Shown here piece by piece: positions 15,674 through 23,665 of a stretch of DNA of 51,730 nt. Source of the DNA: UBA3871 sp041797745 (GTDB lineage: Bacteria > Bacillota > Clostridia > Peptostreptococcales > Anaerovoracaceae); contig JBHBZU010000011.1 in assembly GCA_041797745.1 (NCBI GenBank), forward strand, positions 1-51,730, written 5' to 3'. The first letter of the stretch is position 1. Each line of letters begins with the position of its first letter. The position numbers and the translations under genes are program-made. The notes beneath the pieces are model-generated. The model made no database searches. It was not told where the DNA came from and saw only the letters and a program-made list of their open reading frames with translations.

Positions 15674-17401
15674 ATGATAAAGGTAGAAAATCTGTCCTAT
15701 GGAGTGCCCTCCAAAGAGCTTTATATTGATGTTTGCTTCACTTTGGAGACCGGTCAGCACTGCGCACTTATAGGCAGCAACGGCACCGGTAAAAGCACGC
15801 TGGTGGATATAATCATTCATCCTGATAAATATATTTATGACGGCAATATCCTTATGGATGACGACTGCCGAATCGGTTATGGCAGCCAGTTCATAGTGCG
15901 GGATAAACTGCAAGATATAACTGTCTTTGAGTTTCTTAGCGAACGCTTCGTAAAAAATCAACAAGACATTGCAGCTGCCTGCGACGAAATGACAACAGCC
16001 GAAGATATGAATGCAGCCTTTGAGAAATATCAAAAGCTTTTAGATTTGAACGAATCCATGGATGGTGATAATTACGAAAATAATATTTCAAGGCAGCTTT
16101 ATATCGCAAAAATGACCGAACTTAAGGATACACTCCTTTGCGAAATCAGCGGAGGCGAATATAAATTGCTGCAAATTATGAGAGAGATGTTGCTTTCACC
16201 AAATCTCCTGGTTTTAGATGAACCTGACGTATTTTTGGATTTTGGAAACCTCAACAACCTGTGCCAACTCATTAATAATTACAAAGGTACTATTTTAGTA
16301 GTCACCCACAACAGATATCTTTTAAATCACTGCTTCAACAAGATTCTACATTTGGAAAACGGAGCTTTGCAGGAATTTGACGGCAGTTATATGGAATATC
16401 GTTGCCAGCTTTTGAGAGAAAAGCTTGAACAAACCATACAATATATGAGCCAGCAGGATGAAATCGACAGAACCAGAACTTTGGTCGAAACCCTGCGCAG
16501 AAGAGCTTCCGCCTTGGACAACCCCGTTATCGGTAAGGCGGTGAATGCCAAGCAATCACAACTTGAACGGTTGATTGCCAGAAGCATTGAAAGACCTTTC
16601 ATTGAAATCAGGGAACCTGAAATTCACCTGCCAGAAGTGGAAGTAGCGGAAGAAAAAGTTATTATCAGCGTGAAAGACTACAATGTAGTTTTCGAGGAAG
16701 CTTTGCTGGAAAAGGTGAGTTTTGACCTTATGCCAGGTGAAAAAGTGGCAATCGTCGGCGCCAACGGTACCGGCAAGACTACTCTGGTTCGTGATATTAT
16801 CAGTGGCAACCACGCGTCAATTCAGATTGATAAGGACACCAAATATCTGTGCCTCTCTCAGTTGCAGGCAGACGCCTACGATGAGAACGCCACAATCTAC
16901 CGTATCATGCTGGATACAGGTTACGGCAATGAAGAAAAGATGACGGCACATCTTGAAAAATATTGTCTTGGTTATCTGGGTCTGAACCAAAAATTCGGTC
17001 AGCTATCAGGTGGAGAGCAGAACCTCTTTCAAATTGCGCTGATGGCAGGTTCCGACGCGGAATTGCTGATTCTCGATGAGCCCACCAGCCATCTTGACAT
17101 ATATGCACAAACCGCTTTTCAGCAAGCCATATCCGAATATCGCGGAACTGTCCTCATGATTAGCCACGATTTCTACCTTATCGCAGCCTGTGCGGACTAC
17201 GTACTTCTTCTTGAAAACAACACAGTCTGGAGAATGCGTTCCAGATCCTTTAGGAAGATGGCATACGAAAAATACTTCAATCCCGAATATTTAGAGTTTG
17301 ACAAGAAAAACCAAGAGATTGAAGCCACTATTACCAAAGCCTACAAAAACAATGATTTGGCAACAGTCGAAAAGCTTTGCAATCAGTTGGAAGCTCTATA
17401 A
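15674..17401 (+). CDS. ABC-F family ATPase
   Basis: A 575-residue protein with two ABC cassettes and no membrane segments, as in ABC-F proteins that act on the ribosome. Cassette 1 has Walker A GSNGTGKST near residue 34, signature SGGEYKLLQI and Walker B VLDEPDVFLD. Cassette 2 has GANGTGKTT, LSGGEQNLFQIA and ILDEPTSHLD. The linker (about 245-315) is charged and helical. The first signature and D-loop (DEPDVFLD, not DEPTNHLD) are off-consensus, while the second is standard. C-terminal residues 525-575 form a charged helix. Partners and possible antibiotic protection are unknown; the U32 neighbour suggests a ribosome or translation role. Confidence 0.8.
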   Translation: MIKVENLSYGVPSKELYIDVCFTLETGQHCALIGSNGTGKSTLVDIIIHPDKYIYDGNILMDDDCRIGYGSQFIVRDKLQDITVFEFLSERFVKNQQDIAAACDEMTTAEDMNAAFEKYQKLLDLNESMDGDNYENNISRQLYIAKMTELKDTLLCEISGGEYKLLQIMREMLLSPNLLVLDEPDVFLDFGNLNNLCQLINNYKGTILVVTHNRYLLNHCFNKILHLENGALQEFDGSYMEYRCQLLREKLEQTIQYMSQQDEIDRTRTLVETLRRRASALDNPVIGKAVNAKQSQLERLIARSIERPFIEIREPEIHLPEVEVAEEKVIISVKDYNVVFEEALLEKVSFDLMPGEKVAIVGANGTGKTTLVRDIISGNHASIQIDKDTKYLCLSQLQADAYDENATIYRIMLDTGYGNEEKMTAHLEKYCLGYLGLNQKFGQLSGGEQNLFQIALMAGSDAELLILDEPTSHLDIYAQTAFQQAISEYRGTVLMISHDFYLIAACADYVLLLENNTVWRMRSRSFRKMAYEKYFNPEYLEFDKKNQEIEATITKAYKNNDLATVEKLCNQLEAL

Positions 17402-17484
17402 GTAATACAAAAAGTAATACGAACTTTCCAAAACAAAATTATTAATGTGAAACTTTACAATTAGTTTTCAATGCTCCGATTTTA

Positions 17485-17513
17485 TTGATACGGATACGCC
17501 CCTGTGTTAGAAT
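17485..17513 (+). promoter_or_regulatory. Promoter placing the transcript start at the next ATG
   Basis: TTGATA (17485-17490), 17-nt spacer, TAGAAT (17508-17513). The usual start point 6-8 nt downstream falls on the ATG at 17520, so the mRNA would have no leader. No Shine-Dalgarno sequence is present between the -10 and the ATG. Confidence 0.6.
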
Positions 17514-17519
17514 TGTTCT

Positions 17520-18527
17520 ATGATAAAAATACAAATAACTGAAAACGAAAGCGGTCAGAGACTGGACCGTTTCCTAAAAAAATATTATACGAAAGCACCT
17601 CTTTCGGTGATATATAAAATGATTCGCAAGGATATCAAAGTAAACGGTAAGCGAAGCAAAGAAGACACCATGCTAGAGGTTGGAGATGAGCTTTCCGTCT
17701 ACATCACCGAGGAGGAACACAAAAGCTTACATACAGAAAAGGAAATTCGCCGTTCTCGCAAAAGCTTCAAAATCTGTTACGAGGATGAGCATATCCTTGT
17801 AGCAGTTAAACCCTTTGGGCTTCTTACCCACGGTGACGAACAGGAAAAGAAAAATCACCTTACCAACCAGGTCATAACCTACCTCATTGATAAGGGAGAA
17901 TATATTCCTTTCCGCGAAAAGACCTTTGTTCCCTCTCCTGCCAACAGGCTGGATCGAAACACCACCGGTCTGATTTTATTCGGCAAAACCGGTGCCGCCT
18001 TAAGAGCTGCCAACACAATGATTCGCGAAGACGGCTATGCCAGCAAATATTATCTTACGGTAGTCAGCGGTCACATGGAATCTCCGCTGGAACTCAGAGG
18101 CAAGCTTTCTAAAAACTCCCGTACCAATAAAGTTACCGTCTCCAAAGAAGAGAATGAGGAGGGAAAATCCATCGAGACCAATGCAAGACCCCTCGCTTAC
18201 GGCAGCTTGAACGGTAGAGACTACACTTTGGTAGAAGTTGAATTGATTACGGGTCGAACACACCAGATTCGTGCCCATTTGGCAGCTTCCGGCTTTTCCG
18301 TTATCGGAGATACAAAATACGGAGATAAAGGTGTAAATCAGGTCATCAGTCGCAAGTACGGTCTCACCACTCAATTCCTGCACGCCTACAAACTGGTATT
18401 TCACAAAGGTGTAGACGAGTTATCCTATTTGTCAGGTCAGAGCATTACCTGTGACTTACCTGAAAACCTGGAACATATTGCCATTGATTTATTCGGAGAC
18501 GAATGGAAAACCTCCGCCACCGATTAG
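17520..18527 (+). CDS. RluA-family 23S rRNA/tRNA pseudouridine synthase
   Basis: Isomerises uridine to pseudouridine in RNA. The 335-residue protein has an N-terminal S4 RNA-binding domain (about 1-60, GQRLDRFLKK) and an RluA catalytic domain with motif II NRLDRNTTGL (about residues 141-150), where Asp is the catalytic residue; the first position is Asn instead of the common His. Later motifs are TGRTHQIRAHLA and GDTKYG. Which RNA site is modified cannot be told. The ATG at 17520 immediately precedes the S4 domain, so the start is firm despite the lack of a ribosome site. The signal peptidase gene follows 23 nt after the stop. Confidence 0.88.
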   Translation: MIKIQITENESGQRLDRFLKKYYTKAPLSVIYKMIRKDIKVNGKRSKEDTMLEVGDELSVYITEEEHKSLHTEKEIRRSRKSFKICYEDEHILVAVKPFGLLTHGDEQEKKNHLTNQVITYLIDKGEYIPFREKTFVPSPANRLDRNTTGLILFGKTGAALRAANTMIREDGYASKYYLTVVSGHMESPLELRGKLSKNSRTNKVTVSKEENEEGKSIETNARPLAYGSLNGRDYTLVEVELITGRTHQIRAHLAASGFSVIGDTKYGDKGVNQVISRKYGLTTQFLHAYKLVFHKGVDELSYLSGQSITCDLPENLEHIAIDLFGDEWKTSATD

Positions 18528-18550
18528 AGATTAGATTTAAGGAGAAAAAA

Positions 18551-19135
18551 ATGAAAGAATGGATTCGCGATATTGCTATAGCCGTTATTATAGCAGGAAT
18601 CATCTTATGCTTTATTAAACCGACTATTGTTAAGGAAAGCTCCATGGAGCCGACCCTCTATGAAAATCACTATATATTTTTAAGCAAACAGTCTTATACT
18701 CTGTTGGGCGAACCTAAAAGGGAAGATATCATAGTTTTCAATTCAGATCTTACACTGGAAAACGGCAAGCACAAGAAACTCATAAAGAGAATTATCGGTC
18801 TTTCAGGAGATCATGTGGTTATAACCGCAGGTCAGGTATACATCAATGACCAACTGCTGAAAGAAGACTATATCAAGGACGGTATCACCAACGGCGAAGT
18901 CGATTTGGTGGTTCCCGAGGGCGAGTTCTTTTGTATGGGGGACAACAGACTCGTAAGTGTAGATTCAAGAGACGAAAGAGTCGGCTGTATCAGCGGTAGC
19001 CGAATAGTAGGAAAGGCTGTATTCAGGCTATACCCTTTCAATAAGATTGGCGCAAGCAGCAAATGGGTAGAGCAATCAAAAACTCATCCTGTGGCTGAAG
19101 ATACAGAAGCGGATTCAGCTCTTCAGGTAGAATAG
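18551..19135 (+). CDS. lepB: Signal peptidase I
   Basis: Removes signal peptides from exported proteins at the outer face of the membrane. The 194-residue protein has one N-terminal transmembrane helix (about 5-23), catalytic Ser in ESSMEPTL (near 34-41), the general-base Lys in KRIIGLSGD (near 80), and the conserved box GDNRLVSVDSRD. This is the single-helix SipS-type form of Gram-positive bacteria. The ATG at 18551 is chosen because GGAG lies 7 nt upstream; an in-frame ATG at 18503 overlaps the previous gene and would add 16 residues before the membrane anchor. smpB follows 22 nt downstream. Confidence 0.92.
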   Translation: MKEWIRDIAIAVIIAGIILCFIKPTIVKESSMEPTLYENHYIFLSKQSYTLLGEPKREDIIVFNSDLTLENGKHKKLIKRIIGLSGDHVVITAGQVYINDQLLKEDYIKDGITNGEVDLVVPEGEFFCMGDNRLVSVDSRDERVGCISGSRIVGKAVFRLYPFNKIGASSKWVEQSKTHPVAEDTEADSALQVE

Positions 19136-19157
19136 GATAGGATAAATTAGGATAGAT

Positions 19158-19610
19158 ATGGGAAAGAAACAACTTGTAGCAAACAATAAAAAAGCTCGCC
19201 ACGACTACTTCATTGAAGAAGTATATGAGGCAGGCGTGGTGCTGACAGGCACTGAAATAAAATCGGTACGTCAGGGGAAAGTCAACCTAAAGGAAAGCTA
19301 TGCCAAAATAGAAGATGGGGAAATGATTGTATATGGTATGCACATCAGCCCCTATGAACAAGGAAACCGATTCAACACAGATCCTTTAAGACCTAAAAAG
19401 CTGCTTCTTCACAAAAAGGAAATTGCAAAGCTCATAGGTTACACCACACAAAAAGGACTCACCTTAGTACCCTTAAATATGTATATTAACGAAAAGGGGC
19501 TTGCCAAAATGGAGTTGGCAGTAGCTAAAGGTAAGAAATTATACGATAAACGTGACGATATGCAAAAACGTGATGTGGAAAGAAAAATGGCGCAGGCTCT
19601 TAAAAGATAG
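19158..19610 (+). CDS. smpB: SsrA-binding protein
   Basis: RNA-binding partner of tmRNA in trans-translation. The 150-residue protein has the OB-fold with VLTGTEIKSVRQGKVNLK (about residues 28-45), YEQGNRFNTDPLRPKKLLLH, and a basic C-terminal tail (KRDDMQKRDVERKM) that enters the ribosomal decoding centre. It lies 6 kb downstream of ssrA, on the same strand. The site before ATG is AGGATAGAT, weak; similar GGATAG units are repeated between lepB and smpB. The 3' end overlaps the receiver-domain gene on the other strand by 11 nt. Confidence 0.95.
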   Translation: MGKKQLVANNKKARHDYFIEEVYEAGVVLTGTEIKSVRQGKVNLKESYAKIEDGEMIVYGMHISPYEQGNRFNTDPLRPKKLLLHKKEIAKLIGYTTQKGLTLVPLNMYINEKGLAKMELAVAKGKKLYDKRDDMQKRDVERKMAQALKR

Positions 19611-19986
19611 CCTGCGCTTTTTCATCTAACAATTTATATATATTTTCTTTAAGCTCAATCATATCAAGGGGTTTTACCATATAAGCGTTCATTCCCACCT
19701 CTTGAGCCCTCTTTTTACCCTCATCAAAGCCGTCTGCCGTCATAGCTATGATAGGAATTTGTGAACTTTCTCTATCGGACAATTCTCTAATCTGCTCTGT
19801 AGTTTCAAATCCGTCTAATAAAGGCATTTTGATATCCATGAGAATAAGATTGTATCTGCTTCCTTTGCTATGTTTTAACATATTTAAGGCTGATACGCCG
19901 TTTTCCGCACAGTTAACATTTGCTCCCCTTTCTTCCAAAAATTCTCTTGTAACTTCTCTATCCAAATCATTGTCTTCCACCAGCAA
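19600..19986 (-). CDS. Response-regulator receiver domain, split from the upstream kinase by TAG
   Basis: A 128-residue lone receiver domain. Acidic pair in LVEDND, phosphorylated Asp in LILMDIKMP, Thr in IIAMTADG and Lys in MVKPLD are all present, so it looks able to accept phosphate. It is in the same reading frame as the kinase upstream: the kinase ends at TAG (19999-20001) and the frame continues GLNI then LLVEDND, the normal first strand of a receiver. If translated alone it would start at TTG 19986 and lose part of that strand. So this is either a recently split hybrid kinase, a read-through product, or a reinitiated protein. No output domain follows. Confidence 0.75.
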   Translation of the reverse strand: MLVEDNDLDREVTREFLEERGANVNCAENGVSALNMLKHSKGSRYNLILMDIKMPLLDGFETTEQIRELSDRESSQIPIIAMTADGFDEGKKRAQEVGMNAYMVKPLDMIELKENIYKLLDEKAQAIF

Positions 19987-19998
19987 AATATTGAGACC

Positions 19999-21765
19999 CT
20001 AAAAAGATTCCTCTCTTTTAGCCTCAAGGGGTGCCTCCGCCTTTTCAATATCCTGCTGAAGTCTGACTATTTGAACAGGCAGTTTAATGATGAAAGATGT
20101 GCCCTCGTCTACATTGTTGCTTGCAGTAATAGTACCGTTCATAAATTCCACTATGCTCTTGGTGGTAGCCAAGCCAAGACCTGTATTGCTGGAAAGACCG
20201 TAAAGACTTCCACCGGATGAGTCATACACATTTTCTAAAGGTTCAAAAATACTTACAAGATTTTCTTCACTAATTCTGTCGCCGGAGTCTGTCACTTTAA
20301 AGCTATATTCGATTTCATCGCCTTTAACTTCACTTTCTTTTGCAATAATAAGGTCTACTCGGCTACCCATAGGGGTATGCTTGATTGCACTTGACAGCAG
20401 ATTGTAAATAGCTTTGCGCAAGTATTTTCTATCCACATAAACATTTTCTTCATCCAAGTTTTGAAGTTTTATTTCAAATCTAATCCTCTTCATATCCACC
20501 ATTCGCTCTACATCCTTTTTCAAGGCGTTAGCCAAATTAGGTATATTTGTAGGATTTTTCTCAAGAACCATTTGACCTGTTGATATTTGCAACATATTAA
20601 GCGCTTCATCTATAAGCTGGTTCAAGTGCTGTGAAGTATTCGATATTTTTTCAAGATAGTTGGAAATTCTTTCTTTATTGTCAATATTAGTGCGTGCTAA
20701 AGAGGTAAAACTCAAAATAGCGTTCAGTGGAGTTCTGATGTCTTGAGAGAGGTTGGAAATGAAGTTCAGCTTACTTCTGGAATTTATGTCCTGTCGCCTA
20801 TTTCTTTCTTCTTTTACAGCTATATCCACCTCTTTTTTATTTTTACGCGCAATCCAAACGTAGAATAAAATTAAAAGAACTATTTCCACAGTTACTAAAG
20901 AAATTGCCACCATCTGAAAATGTTGTGCCTCATAAAAAGCAATGTTGCCGGGTACTGCAATTGCCAATTCGTAGTTCTTAAGGGTAGTCGGAACATGATA
21001 TACCAGCATATCTCCATTTCCGCCTGTTCTCTTTAATAAAGCCTTTCCTGAAACGCCCGACTCGTATTCTTTTTCAAGCTTTTTGAGCTTAACCGCATTT
21101 ATTCTTTTGAAATCCCTGATACCATCTTTTAAATTTGCAGCACTATTTCCGTAATTTGCCAAAAATTTTCCGCTGCTTTTTTCAATAAGATATGCACTTG
21201 CTTTTCCGCCATAAAGGTCTCCCTCAACAACCTGCTCCAAATCCTTGGCGTCAAGGCTGCAATAGACTACAGCCTTTACCTTGCCCTCTCTTATAACTGA
21301 CATATAGTGCCTTAAAACTTGTTCTGCACTGTCTTCAATCTCAACGTCTATTTCAGACCTGAAACGCTTCTGACGGGAAAGTTTATTAAAATCCAAAGGC
21401 TTGTCTATTTTCCGTATAGTTCCTGCATAGCTTACGTATTGTTCTTCAGGACCTATTATTCCTATTTCCCCACACGAAAGTAGTGTGCTGGCTTCTTGAA
21501 GATAAGTCAGGCACCTTTCAGAATTTACATTTTCCTCCGAAAACAAAACAGTTGAAAGCCCTTTTAATAATTTGGTTTCAAACTCGTATACCTCATCAAG
21601 TTTTTCTACTGAACATCCCGCAGATTCTTCCAACCTGTCCCAGCAAATTTTTTCTGACATTTTATTAAATCTATGATATGTGGTAATCAATAAAATAGCA
21701 GTTGCTACAACTAAAGCCGCCGCTAAAATTACCGTTACACTAATTTTTAAACTCTCTTTTTTCAT
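19999..21765 (-). CDS. Degenerate membrane histidine kinase (pseudokinase-like)
   Basis: A 588-residue protein. It has a membrane helix (8-29), an extracellular Cache-like sensor (about 35-280), a second helix (284-305), then HisKA and HATPase domains. The H-box reads SNLSQDIRTPLNAI: Gln341 (CAA) replaces the phosphoacceptor His. In the N-box NLLSSA, Ser459 replaces a conserved Asn, and G1 reads DSGDRI rather than DTGIGI; G2 NTGLGLA is near normal. So phosphotransfer in the usual way looks lost. It ends at TAG directly before an in-frame intact receiver. It may act as a scaffold or signal-coupled dimer, or be decaying. The extracellular ligand is unknown. Confidence 0.8.
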   Translation of the reverse strand: MKKESLKISVTVILAAALVVATAILLITTYHRFNKMSEKICWDRLEESAGCSVEKLDEVYEFETKLLKGLSTVLFSEENVNSERCLTYLQEASTLLSCGEIGIIGPEEQYVSYAGTIRKIDKPLDFNKLSRQKRFRSEIDVEIEDSAEQVLRHYMSVIREGKVKAVVYCSLDAKDLEQVVEGDLYGGKASAYLIEKSSGKFLANYGNSAANLKDGIRDFKRINAVKLKKLEKEYESGVSGKALLKRTGGNGDMLVYHVPTTLKNYELAIAVPGNIAFYEAQHFQMVAISLVTVEIVLLILFYVWIARKNKKEVDIAVKEERNRRQDINSRSKLNFISNLSQDIRTPLNAILSFTSLARTNIDNKERISNYLEKISNTSQHLNQLIDEALNMLQISTGQMVLEKNPTNIPNLANALKKDVERMVDMKRIRFEIKLQNLDEENVYVDRKYLRKAIYNLLSSAIKHTPMGSRVDLIIAKESEVKGDEIEYSFKVTDSGDRISEENLVSIFEPLENVYDSSGGSLYGLSSNTGLGLATTKSIVEFMNGTITASNNVDEGTSFIIKLPVQIVRLQQDIEKAEAPLEAKREESF

Positions 21766-21931
21766 TTAGTAAGCAATCTCCGTTCTCATAAGAAAATAAG
21801 GAATCCTTTTTAATCCCTTTTTAACTTCCTTTTTAATTATACAACTAATCGACAGCTTTATACAATAATCAATTGTGAAACAGTCAAATTCGTGGTAAAG
21901 TATTAGTAAAGGCTTACTCCATGGAGGGATT

Positions 21932-22402
21932 ATGAAAAACTTAAGAGATTTCTTTTATAACACCAGCGACGTTATAGTCGTCGTTTTAATAGTAGTTGTT
22001 GCAGCAGGTCTTATCACATGGCGAACAGACACCATACTTAAATATCCTGCGGATTTGGTTTCAGGGGTTCACGCTTCCGATGTAAAGAACGGACCTATTA
22101 CTACGCCTTACGAACCTCAAAATGAATCCCCGGAGGGTACAGGCGAGACAACGAACCATACAACTGATGAGGGTACTTTCTCGGAGCCTGAATCATACTC
22201 TTTATACATTAATTCAGGTGACTCACTTCAAACTATCGGAAGTAATTTAGTGTCCATGGGTTGCTTTACAACCGCCTCCGAATTTGTTGATTTGGTGGTA
22301 TCTAACGGATTGGACACCAAGATTCAAATGGGTAACCATATTTTCCCTGCTTCATCCACTAAGCTCGAAATTGTTCAGACGCTTTGTAAACCGGGAGTTT
22401 AA
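21932..22402 (+). CDS. Membrane-anchored protein with an MltG/YceG-like N-domain
   Basis: A 156-residue protein with one membrane helix (about 14-30), a Pro/Glu/Thr-rich linker (about 55-88) and a C-terminal part (about 90-156). The C-terminal part resembles the LysM-like N-terminal domain of endolytic transglycosylase MltG: NSGDSLQTIGSNLVSMG followed by IQMGNHIFPASSTKLEIVQ. The catalytic YceG domain is absent. I infer an envelope protein that could bind peptidoglycan; enzymatic function is unlikely. GGAGGG lies before the ATG. It is alone between divergent and convergent neighbours, with a strong terminator about 190 nt downstream. Confidence 0.65.
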   Translation: MKNLRDFFYNTSDVIVVVLIVVVAAGLITWRTDTILKYPADLVSGVHASDVKNGPITTPYEPQNESPEGTGETTNHTTDEGTFSEPESYSLYINSGDSLQTIGSNLVSMGCFTTASEFVDLVVSNGLDTKIQMGNHIFPASSTKLEIVQTLCKPGV

Positions 22403-22588
22403 GCCTGCATATTGTTAAAATAATTATCAATATTACTAAGCATTTAAGAAGTACAACTATAATTAACTTTATTTGGTTTTAATTAGTTTTATTTAGTTCG
22501 AGCGTTAGCTAATTGTAAGCAAACAAGGCTTCCCTTTATATCGTATTGTATCGTAGAAATGTCATCTTTTCATAATTTAATAAAAAAT

Positions 22589-22632
22589 AAAAAGGAAATT
22601 CCCCAAATGAAAATTTGGGGAGTTTCCTTTTT
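22589..22632. terminator. Bidirectional terminator between convergent genes
   Basis: A 20-bp stem, 22589-22608 with 22613-22632, and a GAAA loop; core TTCCCCAAAT/ATTTGGGGAG with one G-U pair. It is flanked by A5 and T5, so it should work for both the MltG-like gene (+) and the aldolase gene (-). The rest of 22403-22695 shows no gene. Confidence 0.85.
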
Positions 22633-22695
22633 ACGTTTTATACCGTCACCGGTACTATAAGTCTTATTTTATGGTCTGTTTCCCAATGAAGCTCA

Positions 22696-23625
22696 CTATC
22701 TTTGGTTCGATGAATTGAGAACGTCTCTAATCTTATGCTGAACCATCTCAAAGATAGCCTGACGAGCAGGAGACAGATATTTACGCGGGTCAAAATCCTT
22801 TGGATTTTCCATGAGATACTTTCGCACTTCTGCGGTCATAGCTAAACGGAGATCCGTATCAATATTTACCTTACAGATTCCGTAATTAGTTGCTTCACGA
22901 ATCATTTCTTCCGGAACCCCTTGTGCTCCCGGAATATCTCCTCCGTACTGGTTGCATTTTGCAACAAATTCCGGAAGAACTGTGGATGCTCCATGAAGAA
23001 CCAACGGTGTGTCAGGAATCAGAGCATGAATCTGCTTACATCTTTCAAAATCAAGATAAGGTTCTCCCTTAAACTTAAATGCGCCATGACTGGTTCCGAT
23101 AGCAACAGCCAAAGAGTCAACACCTGTCTTATGAACAAATTCTGCGGCTTCTTCAGGAACAGTGAAAGTAGCGGAGGCTCCTGAAACTTTAATGTTATCC
23201 TCAATGCCTGCCAGCTTTCCAAGCTCAGCTTCTACAACTACGCCGTGAGCATGTGCATACTCAACAACCTGCTTTGTGATACGAATATTTTCCTCTAATT
23301 CGTACTTGGAAGCGTCAATCATAACAGATGTAAATCCGTCATCAACACATTTTTTACAAATTTCAAAGTCTTCACCGTGGTCTAAATGCAGGCAGATGTC
23401 CAAGCCTGTGTCGAGGACAGCCGCCTCTACCAGTTTCAGAAGATATGCAGGTCTTGCATACTTTCTGGCACCTGCGGATACCTGAAGTATAACAGGAGCG
23501 TTTTCCGCTTTAACCGCATCCACGATACCCTGAATGATTTCCATATTGTTTACATTGAAAGCTCCCACAGCATGATCGTGGTTTAATGCTTTCGCAAACA
23601 TCTCTTTACTTGTTACTAATGCCAT
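22696..23625 (-). CDS. fba: Fructose-1,6-bisphosphate aldolase, class II
   Basis: Zinc-dependent aldolase of glycolysis and gluconeogenesis, interconverting fructose-1,6-bisphosphate with dihydroxyacetone phosphate and glyceraldehyde-3-phosphate. The 309-residue protein has the Asp-His pair HLDHGED (about residues 80-86), the zinc His in GTSHGAFKFKG and LHGAST, and the phosphate-binding VNIDTDLR. ATG 23625 follows AGGAGG by 6 nt. It lies 40 nt after pncB on the same strand, so it may be partly co-transcribed with it. Tagatose-bisphosphate aldolase is a close relative; the housekeeping role is more likely here. Confidence 0.92.
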   Translation of the reverse strand: MALVTSKEMFAKALNHDHAVGAFNVNNMEIIQGIVDAVKAENAPVILQVSAGARKYARPAYLLKLVEAAVLDTGLDICLHLDHGEDFEICKKCVDDGFTSVMIDASKYELEENIRITKQVVEYAHAHGVVVEAELGKLAGIEDNIKVSGASATFTVPEEAAEFVHKTGVDSLAVAIGTSHGAFKFKGEPYLDFERCKQIHALIPDTPLVLHGASTVLPEFVAKCNQYGGDIPGAQGVPEEMIREATNYGICKVNIDTDLRLAMTAEVRKYLMENPKDFDPRKYLSPARQAIFEMVQHKIRDVLNSSNQR

Positions 23626-23665
23626 AATAACCTCCTAATAAATATAACCCTCTGCTTTTAGGATA

